DNA of 64,000 bases from JACVRN01 sp036389255 (GCA_036389255.1 DASVQI010000041.1:310001-374000); one strand, 5' to 3'. Counted from the first letter of the stretch, positions 27,067 to 35,077 are shown. Made by a program: numbers and translations. Notes: generated by a model from the sequence alone, not told the origin.

Positions 27067-27609
27067 TTAGCTCTTCTGCAATTCTGCCAGTGCCTGAAGC
27101 AGCTCTTCGCTGTGGCTGGCCGGTTTGACTCTGAGGAAGACTCTGGCGATTTTGCCTTTCGGGTCAATCAGGAAGGTGTTGCGCGCAGAGAGCTTCATCC
27201 CCTGATAGTCCATCACGGAGCCGTAGCTGGTGGAGACTTTAGCATCCGGGTCTGACAGAAGCTTAAAGCTCAGCCCCTCTTTCGTGCAGAAGTCTTTATG
27301 AGATTCGGCCGTGTCCACGCTCACGCCCAGAATTACCGCGTTCATCTGCTCGTACTTCTTAAGGTCGCGCTCAAAGTTGTGGGCTTCGAGCGTGCAGCCG
27401 GAGGTGAAATCCTTTGGATAAAAGTAGAGCACTACCCACTTGCCCTTGTAATCCTTCAGGCTAACCTGCTTTCCCTCGTTGCTGGTCAGGCTGAATCCGG
27501 GCGCCTTCGCACCCACGGCAGGCTGCTCGCCGTCCGCACCCACGCGAGCGGGCGTCAGCACAAGCGCGGCCACCACCAAAAGAATAGACAGGGAACTATA
27601 GAGAGTCAT
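27067..27609 (-). CDS. Exported peroxiredoxin (BCP/PrxQ type)
   Basis: A 180-residue thiol peroxidase with a signal peptide (SLSILLVVAALVLTPARVGA), so it should act in the periplasm. The peroxidatic Cys is in YPKDFTSGCTLEA. The Cys five residues later that resolves the sulfenic acid in classical BCP is replaced (CTLEAHNF). Another Cys in HKDFCTKEGL is the only candidate resolving residue. LSDPDAKVSTSYGS and RNTFLIDPKGKI complete the family pattern. GGAGG lies upstream of the ATG. It removes hydroperoxides with an unidentified reductant. Confidence 0.9.
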   Translation of the reverse strand: MTLYSSLSILLVVAALVLTPARVGADGEQPAVGAKAPGFSLTSNEGKQVSLKDYKGKWVVLYFYPKDFTSGCTLEAHNFERDLKKYEQMNAVILGVSVDTAESHKDFCTKEGLSFKLLSDPDAKVSTSYGSVMDYQGMKLSARNTFLIDPKGKIARVFLRVKPASHSEELLQALAELQKS

Positions 27610-27689
27610 AATCCTTTATTACCTCCAATCCTATTTTTAGCGGCGGGCCTCATTCCTGAGCGCGCGCCGCGTGACAAGTAATAACCTGC

Positions 27690-28586
27690 TTATGAAGAAG
27701 CCAGCCAGAAGGCCACGTTGCGTACGTAGGCTTTTATGTCTTCCAGCGCCTGCGGGTTATTTTTATAGCCGTCCTCCGGCGCTTCTTCAACAAAGCTCGG
27801 ACAGCCTTTTTCGGTGTCCCAGTTGTAATCCACGAAATGATGAAAGCTGGATTCGGCCACGGCGCGTCCCAGCCGGTTGCCGTGGCGGTCTTCCGCGTGC
27901 TCAAAGGCTACTGCGATATTGAATGGATTGCCGGTCGTCTGGCTCGTCCCTGTGGCGATGACGCGTGCATGCTCTTCGCCTTCGGGAACGCCGACCGCGC
28001 CTTCGTGCGGGTGAGCCGGAAAAAGCTCTATCACGCCCGCTTCGGATTGCGGGCCGCGCAGCAAAAGCTCATGCACCGGCTCCACGGCGCTAATCCTTTG
28101 ATAGTTGCCGTTGCTGCCGGAATGATAGTTGGGCCAACTGATAGATTTAGTGTAAGTGTCGTCGGGCGCGTGGCGCGCCTCGTCCGGGTCAAGGTTCTGC
28201 GTGTGGAAGAAGTGGGCGCGGCCCACTCCGCCGATGGTGCAGATGGAGGAGCCCAAGTCCTGATGGTCGCGCGTGGCGAGGATGCCGCCTCCGCGCTGGC
28301 GAAAGCGTGTGATTCCGGCGCAGTCCTCTTTAGATAAACCATCCCCGGCATCTACCGCAAAGAGCCAAAGCTCGTCAAAACCGGAGCGGTCTAGCGAAGA
28401 GAGCACAGGGTCGTTTCCGTCAGCATCCTCTTCGCGGTCACGCGTCACCACCTGAAAGCGAGCCGCGCCTTGCGGGTCTTTCAGCGACGCCATGTAATCG
28501 CGCAGGAGCGAGAATCGCCCTATGTGCCAGTCATCCTCTGTCGTGGGGATAGTCGTCTGCAACAATATGCGAATAGGCTTGTCCAT
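27690..28586 (-). CDS. Uncharacterised protein, possible ThuA/GATase-like fold
   Basis: I do not recognise a precise family for this 298-residue protein. It opens with a Rossmann-like strand (IRILLQTTIP). It has FDELWLFAVDAGDGLSKED and GITRFRQRGGGILATRDHQD, a layout like ThuA or class I amidotransferase-fold domains. A region rich in His, Asp and Asn follows (RAHFFHTQNLDPDEARH; SFHHFVDYNWDTEKG). No signal peptide or membrane segment is seen. His and Asp density suggests a metal site. Next to it, divergently, is a word-repeat element and the 3D-domain gene leader. Confidence 0.65.
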   Translation of the reverse strand: MDKPIRILLQTTIPTTEDDWHIGRFSLLRDYMASLKDPQGAARFQVVTRDREEDADGNDPVLSSLDRSGFDELWLFAVDAGDGLSKEDCAGITRFRQRGGGILATRDHQDLGSSICTIGGVGRAHFFHTQNLDPDEARHAPDDTYTKSISWPNYHSGSNGNYQRISAVEPVHELLLRGPQSEAGVIELFPAHPHEGAVGVPEGEEHARVIATGTSQTTGNPFNIAVAFEHAEDRHGNRLGRAVAESSFHHFVDYNWDTEKGCPSFVEEAPEDGYKNNPQALEDIKAYVRNVAFWLASS

Positions 28587-28602
28587 GATGGCTCTATCTT
28601 AA

Positions 28603-28672
28603 AGTCACAAGTCACAAGTCACAAGTCCCAAGCCGAAGAAAGAGACTTCGAGCACTGACTTGTGACATCTGA
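28603..28672. repeat. Word-repeat palindrome, AGTCACAAGTCACAAG type
   Basis: Three near-tandem copies of the octamer AGTCACAA (28603-28632), then an 18-nt gap and a shorter inverse arm ACTTGTGACATCTGAC (ending about 28672). Same word as 5777-5850 and 43788-43860. Confidence 0.75.
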
Positions 28673-28738
28673 CCCGTAGCGCGGGGCAGATTTGTCGGCT
28701 GGACAGGATTTGACCCCCTGTGTTAGCCTCTATTTGGT

Positions 28739-28776
28739 AGCAAGCGAGCATTACGCTCGCTTGCTTTCTTTTTTTA
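28739..28776 (+). terminator. Rho-independent terminator without an upstream gene
   Basis: AGCAAGCGAGC (28739-28749) and GCTCGCTTGCT (28755-28765) form an 11-bp stem followed by TTCTTTTTTT. No plus-strand gene ends before it. It must therefore end a small RNA starting after about 28640 or act as an attenuator in the leader of the 3D-domain gene. Confidence 0.8.
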
Positions 28777-28940
28777 CAGGCGCTTTCCGGCGCACCGCAT
28801 CAAGGATGCAAGCCCCCAACTCCGGCTGACAAGTCTTTCGAAGAACTCCTAGAGCCGGAGGTCGAGCCATAGGAAAGAATGGGCTCGCGCGGCGTGTGCC
28901 GGTAAAGCTTGGCGATTTAACACGGACAGGAGACCCGGAG
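28777..28940 (+). other. Structured leader upstream of the 3D-domain gene
   Basis: Several local stems can be drawn: CTCCGGCT/AGCCGGAG (around 28816-28860), CGAGCC/GGGCTCG (around 28862-28890), and a GC-rich GCGC hairpin near 28780. The stretch holds no gene and lies directly after a terminator and before a cell-wall gene. That is the setting of a riboswitch or attenuator; c-di-AMP switches often control such genes, but I could not match the conserved core. Confidence 0.35.
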
Positions 28941-28944
28941 ACAT

Positions 28945-29511
28945 ATGAAATCCCTCTTTGGCGGGAGCGCCGGCCTCGGCCTTGCTCTTTTGACCGCCAG
29001 TTTGCTCTTTACAAGCCCCCTCGCCGCAGAAACCAGCAACACCTCTGCGAAACCACAACCGACACCCGTACAAATTAATCAAACAGAGGCAATGCTGACC
29101 GCCTCCGTCCCGGCTGCCGCGAGCGCGGGCGCTGCTTCGGCAAACGTTGAAGCGGAAGCCGCACGGGACGAAAGCGGCGCTCGTACTGACGCGCCAAAGC
29201 CGGTCACGTCGCCCATAGCTTACGTTGCGACCGCCTACAGCCTTCGCGGTCGCGGTGCTAGCGGCCTCGGCGTACGCACAGGAACCATCGCCGCAGACCC
29301 CAGAGTCCTGCCCTTCGGCACGCGCGTTCGTCTGGACGCGGGCCCCTACAGTGGCGAATATGTCGTCACCGATTCCGGCTCAGCCGTCAAGGGAAACAAG
29401 ATAGACGTGTGGGTTCCAACCAACAAGGAAGCCTGCCGCTTCGGTCGCCGCAACGTCAAGCTCACAGTCCTGAGCTACGGCCCGCGTCGCGGAAAAGCAA
29501 GGCAAAAGTAG
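28945..29511 (+). CDS. Exported 3D-domain (RlpA/MltA-like barrel) protein
   Basis: A 188-residue protein with signal peptide (GLGLALLTASLLFTSPLAA), a 60-residue low-complexity linker rich in Ala, Ser and Glu, and a C-terminal 3D domain. The domain reads VATAYSLRG, TIAADPRVLPFGTRVRL and YVVTDSGSAVKGNKIDVWV, with the three conserved Asp that name it. Such double-psi barrels cleave or bind peptidoglycan in Rpf, YocH and MltA proteins. The final basic residues GKARQK are encoded by the start of a palindromic repeat. Confidence 0.85.
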   Translation: MKSLFGGSAGLGLALLTASLLFTSPLAAETSNTSAKPQPTPVQINQTEAMLTASVPAAASAGAASANVEAEAARDESGARTDAPKPVTSPIAYVATAYSLRGRGASGLGVRTGTIAADPRVLPFGTRVRLDAGPYSGEYVVTDSGSAVKGNKIDVWVPTNKEACRFGRRNVKLTVLSYGPRRGKARQK

Positions 29512-29601
29512 AAAGACAAAAAGTAAAAGTGAATAAAGAGAGGCCGTGGGAGTTACAAACCTTCGGCCTCTCTCCCTTTTTCACTTTTACTTTTGGCTTT
29601 G
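29497..29601. repeat. Word-repeat palindrome, GGCAAAAGTAGAAAG type
   Basis: The left arm (about 29497-29535) repeats AAAAGTAAAAGTG-like words; the right arm (29574-29601) reads CCCTTTTTCACTTTTACTTT. An inner GAGAGGCC/GGCCTCTC pair (29537-29544 and 29565-29572) sits between. Same word family as 2701-2827. Confidence 0.75.
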
Positions 29602-29606
29602 GTAAG

Positions 29607-30683
29607 ATGCCTTGCCCACAAATGAGCACAAAGAGAGAGAACATCGCGGAGCCAGCGCCGCTTGTAGAAGTCAGGCGCGGCCAGATTATAGAATCGCGTC
29701 ATCGCGGCCACGTCATAGCCGTTGATGCTGAAGGCAGCGTGGTTGCGCGCCTAGGCCATCCGCAGGTTGTGACCTACCTGCGCTCTTCCGCCAAGCCTTT
29801 TCAGGCGATGCCGCTCGTCGGCACAGGCGCGGCCGACCGCTTCGGCTTTACCGAAAAGGAGATTGCCATAGCCTGCGCCTCGCACAACGGCGAAGCGATT
29901 CACACGGAAACCGTCTCTCTCATGCTCGGGAAAATCGGCCTAGACCAGAGCGCCCTGAAGTGCGGCGTACACGAGCCCTTTAGCTCAGAGGTCGCGGAAG
30001 AACTGCGCGCCGGTGGCAAGCGTCCGACTGTTCTACACAACAACTGCTCCGGCAAGCACACGGGGATGCTCGCGCTCGCGCTTCATCTGGGCGCGCCCAT
30101 TGAGACTTATGACCGTATGGATAATCCCGTGCAGCAACGGATACTGCGCTCCGTCTCCGAGTTCTCGGGCGTGGCCCCGGATGAGATTGCTCTAGGCGTA
30201 GATGGGTGCGGCGCTCCAGTCTTCGGCGTGCCGGTCAGCTCTATGGCTCTCATGTACGCCCGGCTAGTCTCCCAGCCGGAGCGCTTCTCCGACCGGGTTT
30301 CGCGCGAGGCCGCACGACGAATCTCAAGGGCCATGACGGCGCACCCGGAAATAGTGGGAGGCCGCGCCGAGCGTCTGGACACAAAGGTAATGCTCGCGGG
30401 TCGTGGTGCGATAGTCTCTAAAGTAGGCGCGGAAGGCGTCTACACGGCTGGCGTGCTGCCCTCTGAAAGGTGGCCGCGCGGTCTGGGAATAGCCATCAAG
30501 ATGGAGGACGGCGAAGACCGTCGCTCGCGCCCTACGGTCGTCATAGAGACTCTGAGACAGCTTGGCGTTCTGGACGCGGAAGCTATAGAAGAGCTTGCGC
30601 CCTACAGCCGCTTCACTGTGCGTAATCATCGCGGCGACGAGGTCGGAGAAGTCCGCGCGCGCTTCGAGCTTGAGAAGGCATAG
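29607..30683 (+). CDS. Asparaginase (AnsA/thermolabile type II family)
   Basis: A protein of about 358 residues matching the asparaginase family also found in Rhizobium AnsA-type enzymes: EVRRGQIIESRHRGHVIAVD at the N-terminus, YLRSSAKPFQAMPLV, ACASHNGEAIHTETV, NNCSGKHTGMLALA and GVDGCGAPVFGVP. The Ser-x-x-Lys and Asn-Cys-Ser blocks are the conserved active-site region of this class. It should hydrolyse L-asparagine to aspartate and ammonia. ATG at 29607 or 29622 could be the start; neither has a good ribosome-binding site, and both follow the palindrome closely. The next gene begins 20 nt after its stop. Confidence 0.83.
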   Translation: MPCPQMSTKRENIAEPAPLVEVRRGQIIESRHRGHVIAVDAEGSVVARLGHPQVVTYLRSSAKPFQAMPLVGTGAADRFGFTEKEIAIACASHNGEAIHTETVSLMLGKIGLDQSALKCGVHEPFSSEVAEELRAGGKRPTVLHNNCSGKHTGMLALALHLGAPIETYDRMDNPVQQRILRSVSEFSGVAPDEIALGVDGCGAPVFGVPVSSMALMYARLVSQPERFSDRVSREAARRISRAMTAHPEIVGGRAERLDTKVMLAGRGAIVSKVGAEGVYTAGVLPSERWPRGLGIAIKMEDGEDRRSRPTVVIETLRQLGVLDAEAIEELAPYSRFTVRNHRGDEVGEVRARFELEKA

Positions 30684-30703
30684 GGCCGGGGGAAACGATT
30701 ATC

Positions 30704-31243
30704 ATGCAGACAGAACCGGATGAACAGAACGCGCCGCCCGCAATCAGGCTGGATGCGCCCGGACAGATAAATACTTCATCGCTCGCGGACATCATCCAGT
30801 GGTTCATGGAGCGCGACCAGCGCGTGGCCGTCATCCGTCATCCCGCCGTGGAAGAGCTTTTCCAATGGAAACAGAACGAGTCGAAAAGCGAGAACGAAGA
30901 TGTCTTCATCTTCGACCACGCCGAAGACCGCCTAGCCATAGGCATCATTCAGGCCCTCATGCAGAACACCTCCGAGCGTGAGCTTCACGGTTGGATAAGC
31001 CAGCTTTTGAACACGCTGGACGAAGCGAGCAAGGTCAACGAAGAGATTGCGACTGCCTACAAGCTTGAGACGGAAAGCGACGCGTCCGTCATAACTGAGG
31101 CGGCGAAGATTCCCTCGCGGCGCGAGCGCAACGGCTATCTGATTTCCTGCTGGCTTGAGACGCTCTGTACTGCGGAGGTTCGCGTGCTTGGCTGGATTTA
31201 TCAGGAACTACACGGCAGACCCTTTCGCCCGGAGAATTATTAA
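30704..31243 (+). CDS. Hypothetical protein in asparaginase-aminotransferase operon
   Basis: A 179-residue soluble, acidic protein that I do not recognise. It has a helical character throughout, with INTSSLADIIQWFMERDQRVAV, an acidic Glu/Asp run (SKSENEDVFIFDHAEDR), and a C-terminal helix ending YQELHGRPFRPENY. No signal peptide, membrane segment or known motif. GGGGG precedes the ATG by about 8 nt. It starts 20 nt after asparaginase and ends 14 nt before the aminotransferase, so the three are probably cotranscribed. Confidence 0.65.
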   Translation: MQTEPDEQNAPPAIRLDAPGQINTSSLADIIQWFMERDQRVAVIRHPAVEELFQWKQNESKSENEDVFIFDHAEDRLAIGIIQALMQNTSERELHGWISQLLNTLDEASKVNEEIATAYKLETESDASVITEAAKIPSRRERNGYLISCWLETLCTAEVRVLGWIYQELHGRPFRPENY

Positions 31244-31257
31244 GAAGGCAAGCTCAC

Positions 31258-32382
31258 ATGAACGAACGGTTGCGCGCTCTCTTTCCTCTCACAAGCCATT
31301 TAGCTTATCTGAATCACGCTGCCGTCTCTCCGCCTCCCACCCCTACGCTTGAAGCCGTTAGGGCGCAGATGGCTGACGTTGCCGCCAACGGCTCTCTCAA
31401 TTACAGAAGCTGGGTCGCCGTCAAGGAGCGTGCGCGCAGACTTGCCGCAGGGATGATTGGCGCTCGGCCCGAACAGCTAGCCTTTATGCGCAACACCTCG
31501 GACGGACTCTCCACGATTGCCAACGGGCTGAAGTGGCGCGCGGGCGAAAACGTTGTCACCTTTCGCGGCGAGTTTCCTTCGAACATATACCCATGGCTGC
31601 GCTTGCGCGAGGCTTACGGCGTAGAGGTGCGCATGTGCGAGGAGCGTCAGGGGCGAATAGATTTGGACGAGCTTATAAGCTTGATTGACGACCGGACGCG
31701 TATTGTAGCCATCAGTCAGGTGCAGTACGCCTCAGGCTTTCGAGCCGATTTGGAGCGGCTTGGGAAAGCTGCCCGAAAGCACGACGCGCTTCTGGTCGTG
31801 GACGTGATTCAGGCTATGGGCGTCATGCCCCTTAACGTAGAGGCCGAGTTGGTTGACGCCGCCGCCGGAGCCTGTCACAAGTGGCTGCTGACGCCGGAAG
31901 GCGTCGGCCTGCTTTATCTCTCAGACCGCGCGCTGGAGCGAGTGGAGCCCACGCTTGTCGGCTGGGTGAGCGTTCAAGACCCGGAAGATTACGGAAACTT
32001 CGAGCAGGACTGGAATCGTGGCGCTCTGGCGTGGGAGACAGGAACCGCGCCGACGGCAGTGCTGCACGGGCTGGAAGCTTCCCTGAGTCTTCTGACGGAA
32101 ACCGGCGTAGAGCGAATCGCGGCTCATCTGGAAGAGCTGACGGACTATCTCTGTGAAAGCCTGTCCGGACGCGATTACGAGATTGTCAGCTCGCGGCGGG
32201 CGGGCGAAAAATCGCAAATCGTCTGCATACGCCACAAGGGCGAGCGCACGCCCATGTCGCTCTACGCACACCTCAAACGGCAGAACGTCATCGTCGCCCC
32301 GCGCGGAGAACGCCTGCGCGTAGCCCCGCACCTGTACAACACCATGCAGGATATTGACGCGCTGCTGGCCGCGCTGCCTTAG
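31258..32382 (+). CDS. Class V aminotransferase (cysteine-desulfurase-like)
   Basis: A 374-residue PLP enzyme of fold type I, class V: YLNHAAVSPPP at the N-terminus, FMRNTSDGLSTIANGL, the PLP-contacting Asp in LVVDVIQAMG, and the Schiff-base Lys in GACHKWLLTPEGVGLLY. The cysteine-desulfurase active Cys loop is not evident, so a kynureninase, isopenicillin-epimerase-like or general aminotransferase role is as likely as desulfuration. AAGAAGG precedes the ATG. The stop is followed 9 nt later by the 21-bp repeat array. Confidence 0.83.
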   Translation: MNERLRALFPLTSHLAYLNHAAVSPPPTPTLEAVRAQMADVAANGSLNYRSWVAVKERARRLAAGMIGARPEQLAFMRNTSDGLSTIANGLKWRAGENVVTFRGEFPSNIYPWLRLREAYGVEVRMCEERQGRIDLDELISLIDDRTRIVAISQVQYASGFRADLERLGKAARKHDALLVVDVIQAMGVMPLNVEAELVDAAAGACHKWLLTPEGVGLLYLSDRALERVEPTLVGWVSVQDPEDYGNFEQDWNRGALAWETGTAPTAVLHGLEASLSLLTETGVERIAAHLEELTDYLCESLSGRDYEIVSSRRAGEKSQIVCIRHKGERTPMSLYAHLKRQNVIVAPRGERLRVAPHLYNTMQDIDALLAALP

Positions 32383-32391
32383 ATGGCCGGG

Positions 32392-32622
32392 GAATCGCAA
32401 TCCGGGCCTTCGGAATCGCGCAACCGAGGCTCGGTATCGCAAAACCGAAGCAAAGTATCGCAAAACATTGCCTTGGGATTGCGATACCGGACGTGGGTTT
32501 TGCAATACCGAAGCAAAGTATCGCAAAACCCGGCTTCGGTATCGCGCAACCTAAGCAGGGAATCGCAATCCCAAGGCAATGTTTTGCGATACCGGATTCA
32601 AGTTGCGCTCTACCGGGAACCA
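32392..32622. repeat. Tandem array of eleven 21-bp units with a flipping 12-bp core
   Basis: Units begin exactly every 21 bp (32392, 32413, 32434 and so on to 32602). Each has a 12-bp core, either GTATCGCAAAAC or its inverse GTTTTGCGATAC with small changes, and a 9-bp spacer such as CGAAGCAAA or CGGCTTCG-like. Forward cores dominate units 1-4 and 7-9; inverse-type cores occur at 32476, 32497 and 32581. The last unit is degenerate. Because 21 is a multiple of three, all frames stay open, and the apparent reading frames here are artefacts. Confidence 0.9.
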
Positions 32623-32879
32623 AAATCGGGGTTTCTGCCCTCGGGAATGCTTTGAAAGCGTACAATAGTACACTCCCTTTGCACGGGAATCGAACGGTTA
32701 GCGGCTTTTCCGCCCTTTTTACCTGTGGTTTTCCTTCGGCCCGGATTTTTCTTGAATCTCTATTTTACAGGGCAAAAGCGCCGATAAAAAATAGTTTCCC
32801 CTCCCGTCGCGGTATTGGCATGGTCGTTGCTCTATAGGAGGATGGTTAAAATAACGAAGGGTACATAAAAAGGGTAAAT

Positions 32880-33090
32880 CGGGTCAGGCTCGGAGACGGC
32901 AGTGAGTGAAAAGGCTTTGGGGGAGGCATTTTCTCTCACTTTGAAAAGCGAAACGCGGTGACTCTTCGGGGGAACGGAGTCGCTGAATTAAGCTAAGCGG
33001 TCGAAGGGCATAAGTTGCTGGGCTGCTGGTTGGCGTCCTGTATGGGCTTGGGGGAGCCCGACAGGAAGACCAGCAGCCCGCAAACTTTTT
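32880..33090 (+). ncRNA. Candidate structured RNA of unknown class
   Basis: A gene-free stretch with successive stems: about 32902-32939 (GTGAGTGAAAA with TTTTCTCTCAC, one mismatch), 32957-32983 (GTGACTC with GAGTCGC, one wobble) and 33020-33079. The last pairs GGGCTGCTGGT with ACCAGCAGCCC, and has CCTGT/ACAGG and GGGCT/AGCCC nested inside. TTTTT follows at 33086, so the last stem may be the RNA's own terminator. It matches none of tmRNA, SRP RNA, RNase P or 6S that I could check by eye. Confidence 0.4.
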
Positions 33091-33105
33091 CTGGCGGCGG
33101 TGCCG

Positions 33106-33154
33106 AAATTAAAAAGGCTCGTGAGTGAAAATCACTCACGAGCCTTTTTAATTT
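33106..33154. terminator. 23-bp perfect-stem bidirectional terminator
   Basis: Arms 33106-33128 and 33132-33154 are exact inverse copies around AAA, with core GGCTCGTGAGTG and flanking A/T runs on both sides. It ends the minus-strand gene at 33169 and anything coming from the left. Confidence 0.93.
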
Positions 33155-33168
33155 TCTCCTTTAACGGA

Positions 33169-34344
33169 TTATCTTCCCTGACCGGGGCCGAGCAGTTTGC
33201 CGGGCGTGTCTATCTGCGTCATCTCGTCCAGATTGAGCCTGACCATGCCTCCGGCGTCCGAGAACGCCTCCGTGGTCTGCTGCTGCCGGCGGCGGCGCAT
33301 GAAGACTATGCCGCCGAAGACCGCTCCTACGCCCAGACAAAGAATAAGCGACAGCCCCGAAGCTTTCAGCACGGCGAGGATTACGCCCGCAGTCGTATTT
33401 GTGTACTCCCTCACGGCGCGTTGATAGGCGTGGGGATTCTGCCCCAGCCACTGCACCACCTGTTCATACTTGACGCCGTCAATCAGCTTCGTGGCCGTGG
33501 CTTCGTCGGGCGCGTCAAAGACGAAGACCGAGTAGTTGCCCACACGACGATAGGCCGTAGGCACCGGCTGGCCGCCTTCACGAAGCTCCTTGAGCTTGGC
33601 CGTGATGCGCTGGTCGTTGGTGGTGGCAAGCTGCGGCGTGGTGTTCTCAACAATCACAAGGCGGGACGGGCCGTAAAGTGCCGTGACGGCTTCGGCTCCT
33701 CCCTCGAAGCTGACGGCGTCCAGAATGGGGCGGCCGCCTGCTGCGGCCTGCAAAGCCTGAAGGCTCACGGTAAAGACGGCACGCTCCTGCGCCGTCTCCC
33801 ATTCGGGCAGGTGCTTGATGAGCACGGGAATCTCGCTTTCGCCTGCGTCCAGATTTTGAGAAATCCCGCGCGCTAGGTCTTTGAGCGCTTCGCTCTCACC
33901 TGAACTTTTCCCTTTATCGCGCAGGTAGACGAAAGCAGCGCCTTTGAAGAAAGCCACCTGACCGTCCCACGCTACGCCAGCCGTGCCGACATCGCTCAGA
34001 CGCTTTGCCTGCCCGCCCCACGGCGTGCGGTTTGTCAAAAGCGAATATGCTGCGGAATCCGACCGGGTCTTGATGAGCGTGACGCTGAAAGTCTCTCCCT
34101 TCGGAGAGGCGTACTGGCGCGTGACAGACGAGATGGGGCCGAACTCTTCCGACGATAATGCTTCCGGTATCTCATTGCTCTTAGAAGGAAGGGCTGCGCC
34201 CCGCGCCTGAAAATCGCCAGCGCGGTCTGGAAGCAGTTGAAGTGTCTCAGCCGGGACAGCTTCGTCCGCGCGGGCCGGAGCCGTTGAGAGCAGTAGCGAA
34301 AAAATGGCGGCTATATAAAGGAGCTTATAAAAACGGTGTCGCAA
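33169..34344 (-). CDS. DUF6599-like exported membrane-anchored protein
   Basis: A 391-residue protein with signal peptide (LLYIAAIFSLLLSTAPARA), a large extracytoplasmic region and one C-terminal membrane helix (GLSLILCLGVGAVFGGIVF). An RRRRQQQ stop-transfer and a short cytoplasmic tail follow. The exported part has repeated strand patterns (VTLIKTRSDSAAYSLLTNRT; RLVIVENTTPQLA) like proteins labelled DUF6599 in Acidobacteriota. The function is unknown. The start is TTG at 34344 with AAGAGG about 9 nt upstream and no nearby ATG. Confidence 0.7.
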   Translation of the reverse strand: MRHRFYKLLYIAAIFSLLLSTAPARADEAVPAETLQLLPDRAGDFQARGAALPSKSNEIPEALSSEEFGPISSVTRQYASPKGETFSVTLIKTRSDSAAYSLLTNRTPWGGQAKRLSDVGTAGVAWDGQVAFFKGAAFVYLRDKGKSSGESEALKDLARGISQNLDAGESEIPVLIKHLPEWETAQERAVFTVSLQALQAAAGGRPILDAVSFEGGAEAVTALYGPSRLVIVENTTPQLATTNDQRITAKLKELREGGQPVPTAYRRVGNYSVFVFDAPDEATATKLIDGVKYEQVVQWLGQNPHAYQRAVREYTNTTAGVILAVLKASGLSLILCLGVGAVFGGIVFMRRRRQQQTTEAFSDAGGMVRLNLDEMTQIDTPGKLLGPGQGR

Positions 34345-34456
34345 AATAGACCTCTTCTCTTAGACCAGCTAAAACCCGCAACCTCTTTAGAACCCGAAAA
34401 CAGTTGGATGTTCCACGGGAATCACCAGTTGCGCTGTCGTAACGGATGAGAATAGT

Positions 34457-35077
34457 TTAGCCCCAGCGCCGCAGTTCGCGCAAAAGCAGGTCGGCGTGGT
34501 GTCTGGGGTCGTTGATATTTCGAAGGACGGTTGTGCCGCCGGTTTCGCTGGCGTTGTCTATGATGAGATTGCCGAAGCCCAAGATGCGTTGCGGGATAGA
34601 TGCGGAGACAGTCACGTCCTGTATGTTGCGCAAGGGGATGTTGCGCGTCGTGCGGGCTATGAAGCCTTGGTCAATCTCTATCTTGGAATCGGTCAGCGTG
34701 TAGCGAACCGTGTTGCGCTTGAGGTGGTAAAAGGCCGGTATGAGAAGAAGCGCCAGAGCCAGTAGAATAGAGAGCCACGTCGGAATGGACGTGAGCGCAA
34801 GAAGTATAACGAGCAGGATTGCGCCCAGCATAGCCGCAGCATACCCGAGCTTAACGAAGAGCAGCGTCGGGCGCGTGGTAAAAATCGTGCACTCGACTTC
34901 GCTTGATTCAGCCGCGCCGGGACGCGCCATCGCCTGCGGTTGATTAAATTGCGGGCCGCCGAATTGCGGCGGGCGCTGCTGAAGGCGCGTCGCGTCAGGG
35001 TCAACGGCTGGCGCGCCGCATCCGGCGCAGAAGCGTTGTCCGGCGGCTATGTAAGCTCCGCAGTTTGTGCAGTGCAT
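34457..35077 (-). CDS. Zinc-ribbon plus bacterial PH-domain membrane protein
   Basis: A 206-residue protein. Residues 1-25 are a zinc ribbon (CTNCGAYIAAGQRFCAGCGA), followed by a Pro/Gln-rich linker. Two closely spaced membrane helices (about 75-118: LGAILLVILLALTS, WLSILLALALLLIPA) precede a YdbT-like bPH_2 domain (about 125-200: VRYTLTDSKIEIDQGFIARTTRNIPLRNIQDVTV). Such proteins are common but of unclear role. It is flanked on the same strand by the REC/GGDEF-like protein upstream and the DUF6599-like protein downstream. Confidence 0.82.
   Translation of the reverse strand: MHCTNCGAYIAAGQRFCAGCGAPAVDPDATRLQQRPPQFGGPQFNQPQAMARPGAAESSEVECTIFTTRPTLLFVKLGYAAAMLGAILLVILLALTSIPTWLSILLALALLLIPAFYHLKRNTVRYTLTDSKIEIDQGFIARTTRNIPLRNIQDVTVSASIPQRILGFGNLIIDNASETGGTTVLRNINDPRHHADLLLRELRRWG

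Noticed and set aside
28688..28725. tRNA T-arm-like sequence on the minus strand (GGGTCAAATCCTG).
   Set aside because: The T-loop lacks a base, no acceptor, D-arm or anticodon arm could be drawn, and no CCA follows. It is better explained as a hairpin before the terminator at 28739.
28777..28940. Assignment of the leader to the c-di-AMP (ydaO) riboswitch.
   Set aside because: The gene type fits, but I could not align the conserved core by eye, so the class is left open.
32392..32622. CRISPR array.
   Set aside because: Period is 21 bp with 9-bp spacers, cores flip orientation, and no cas gene is present.
32288..32655. Several long open frames with 7-residue periodic peptides (AIPK-, RYRN-like repeats).
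   Set aside because: They are by-products of the 21-bp array, whose period is a multiple of three. Every frame on both strands is open and none has a ribosome-binding site.
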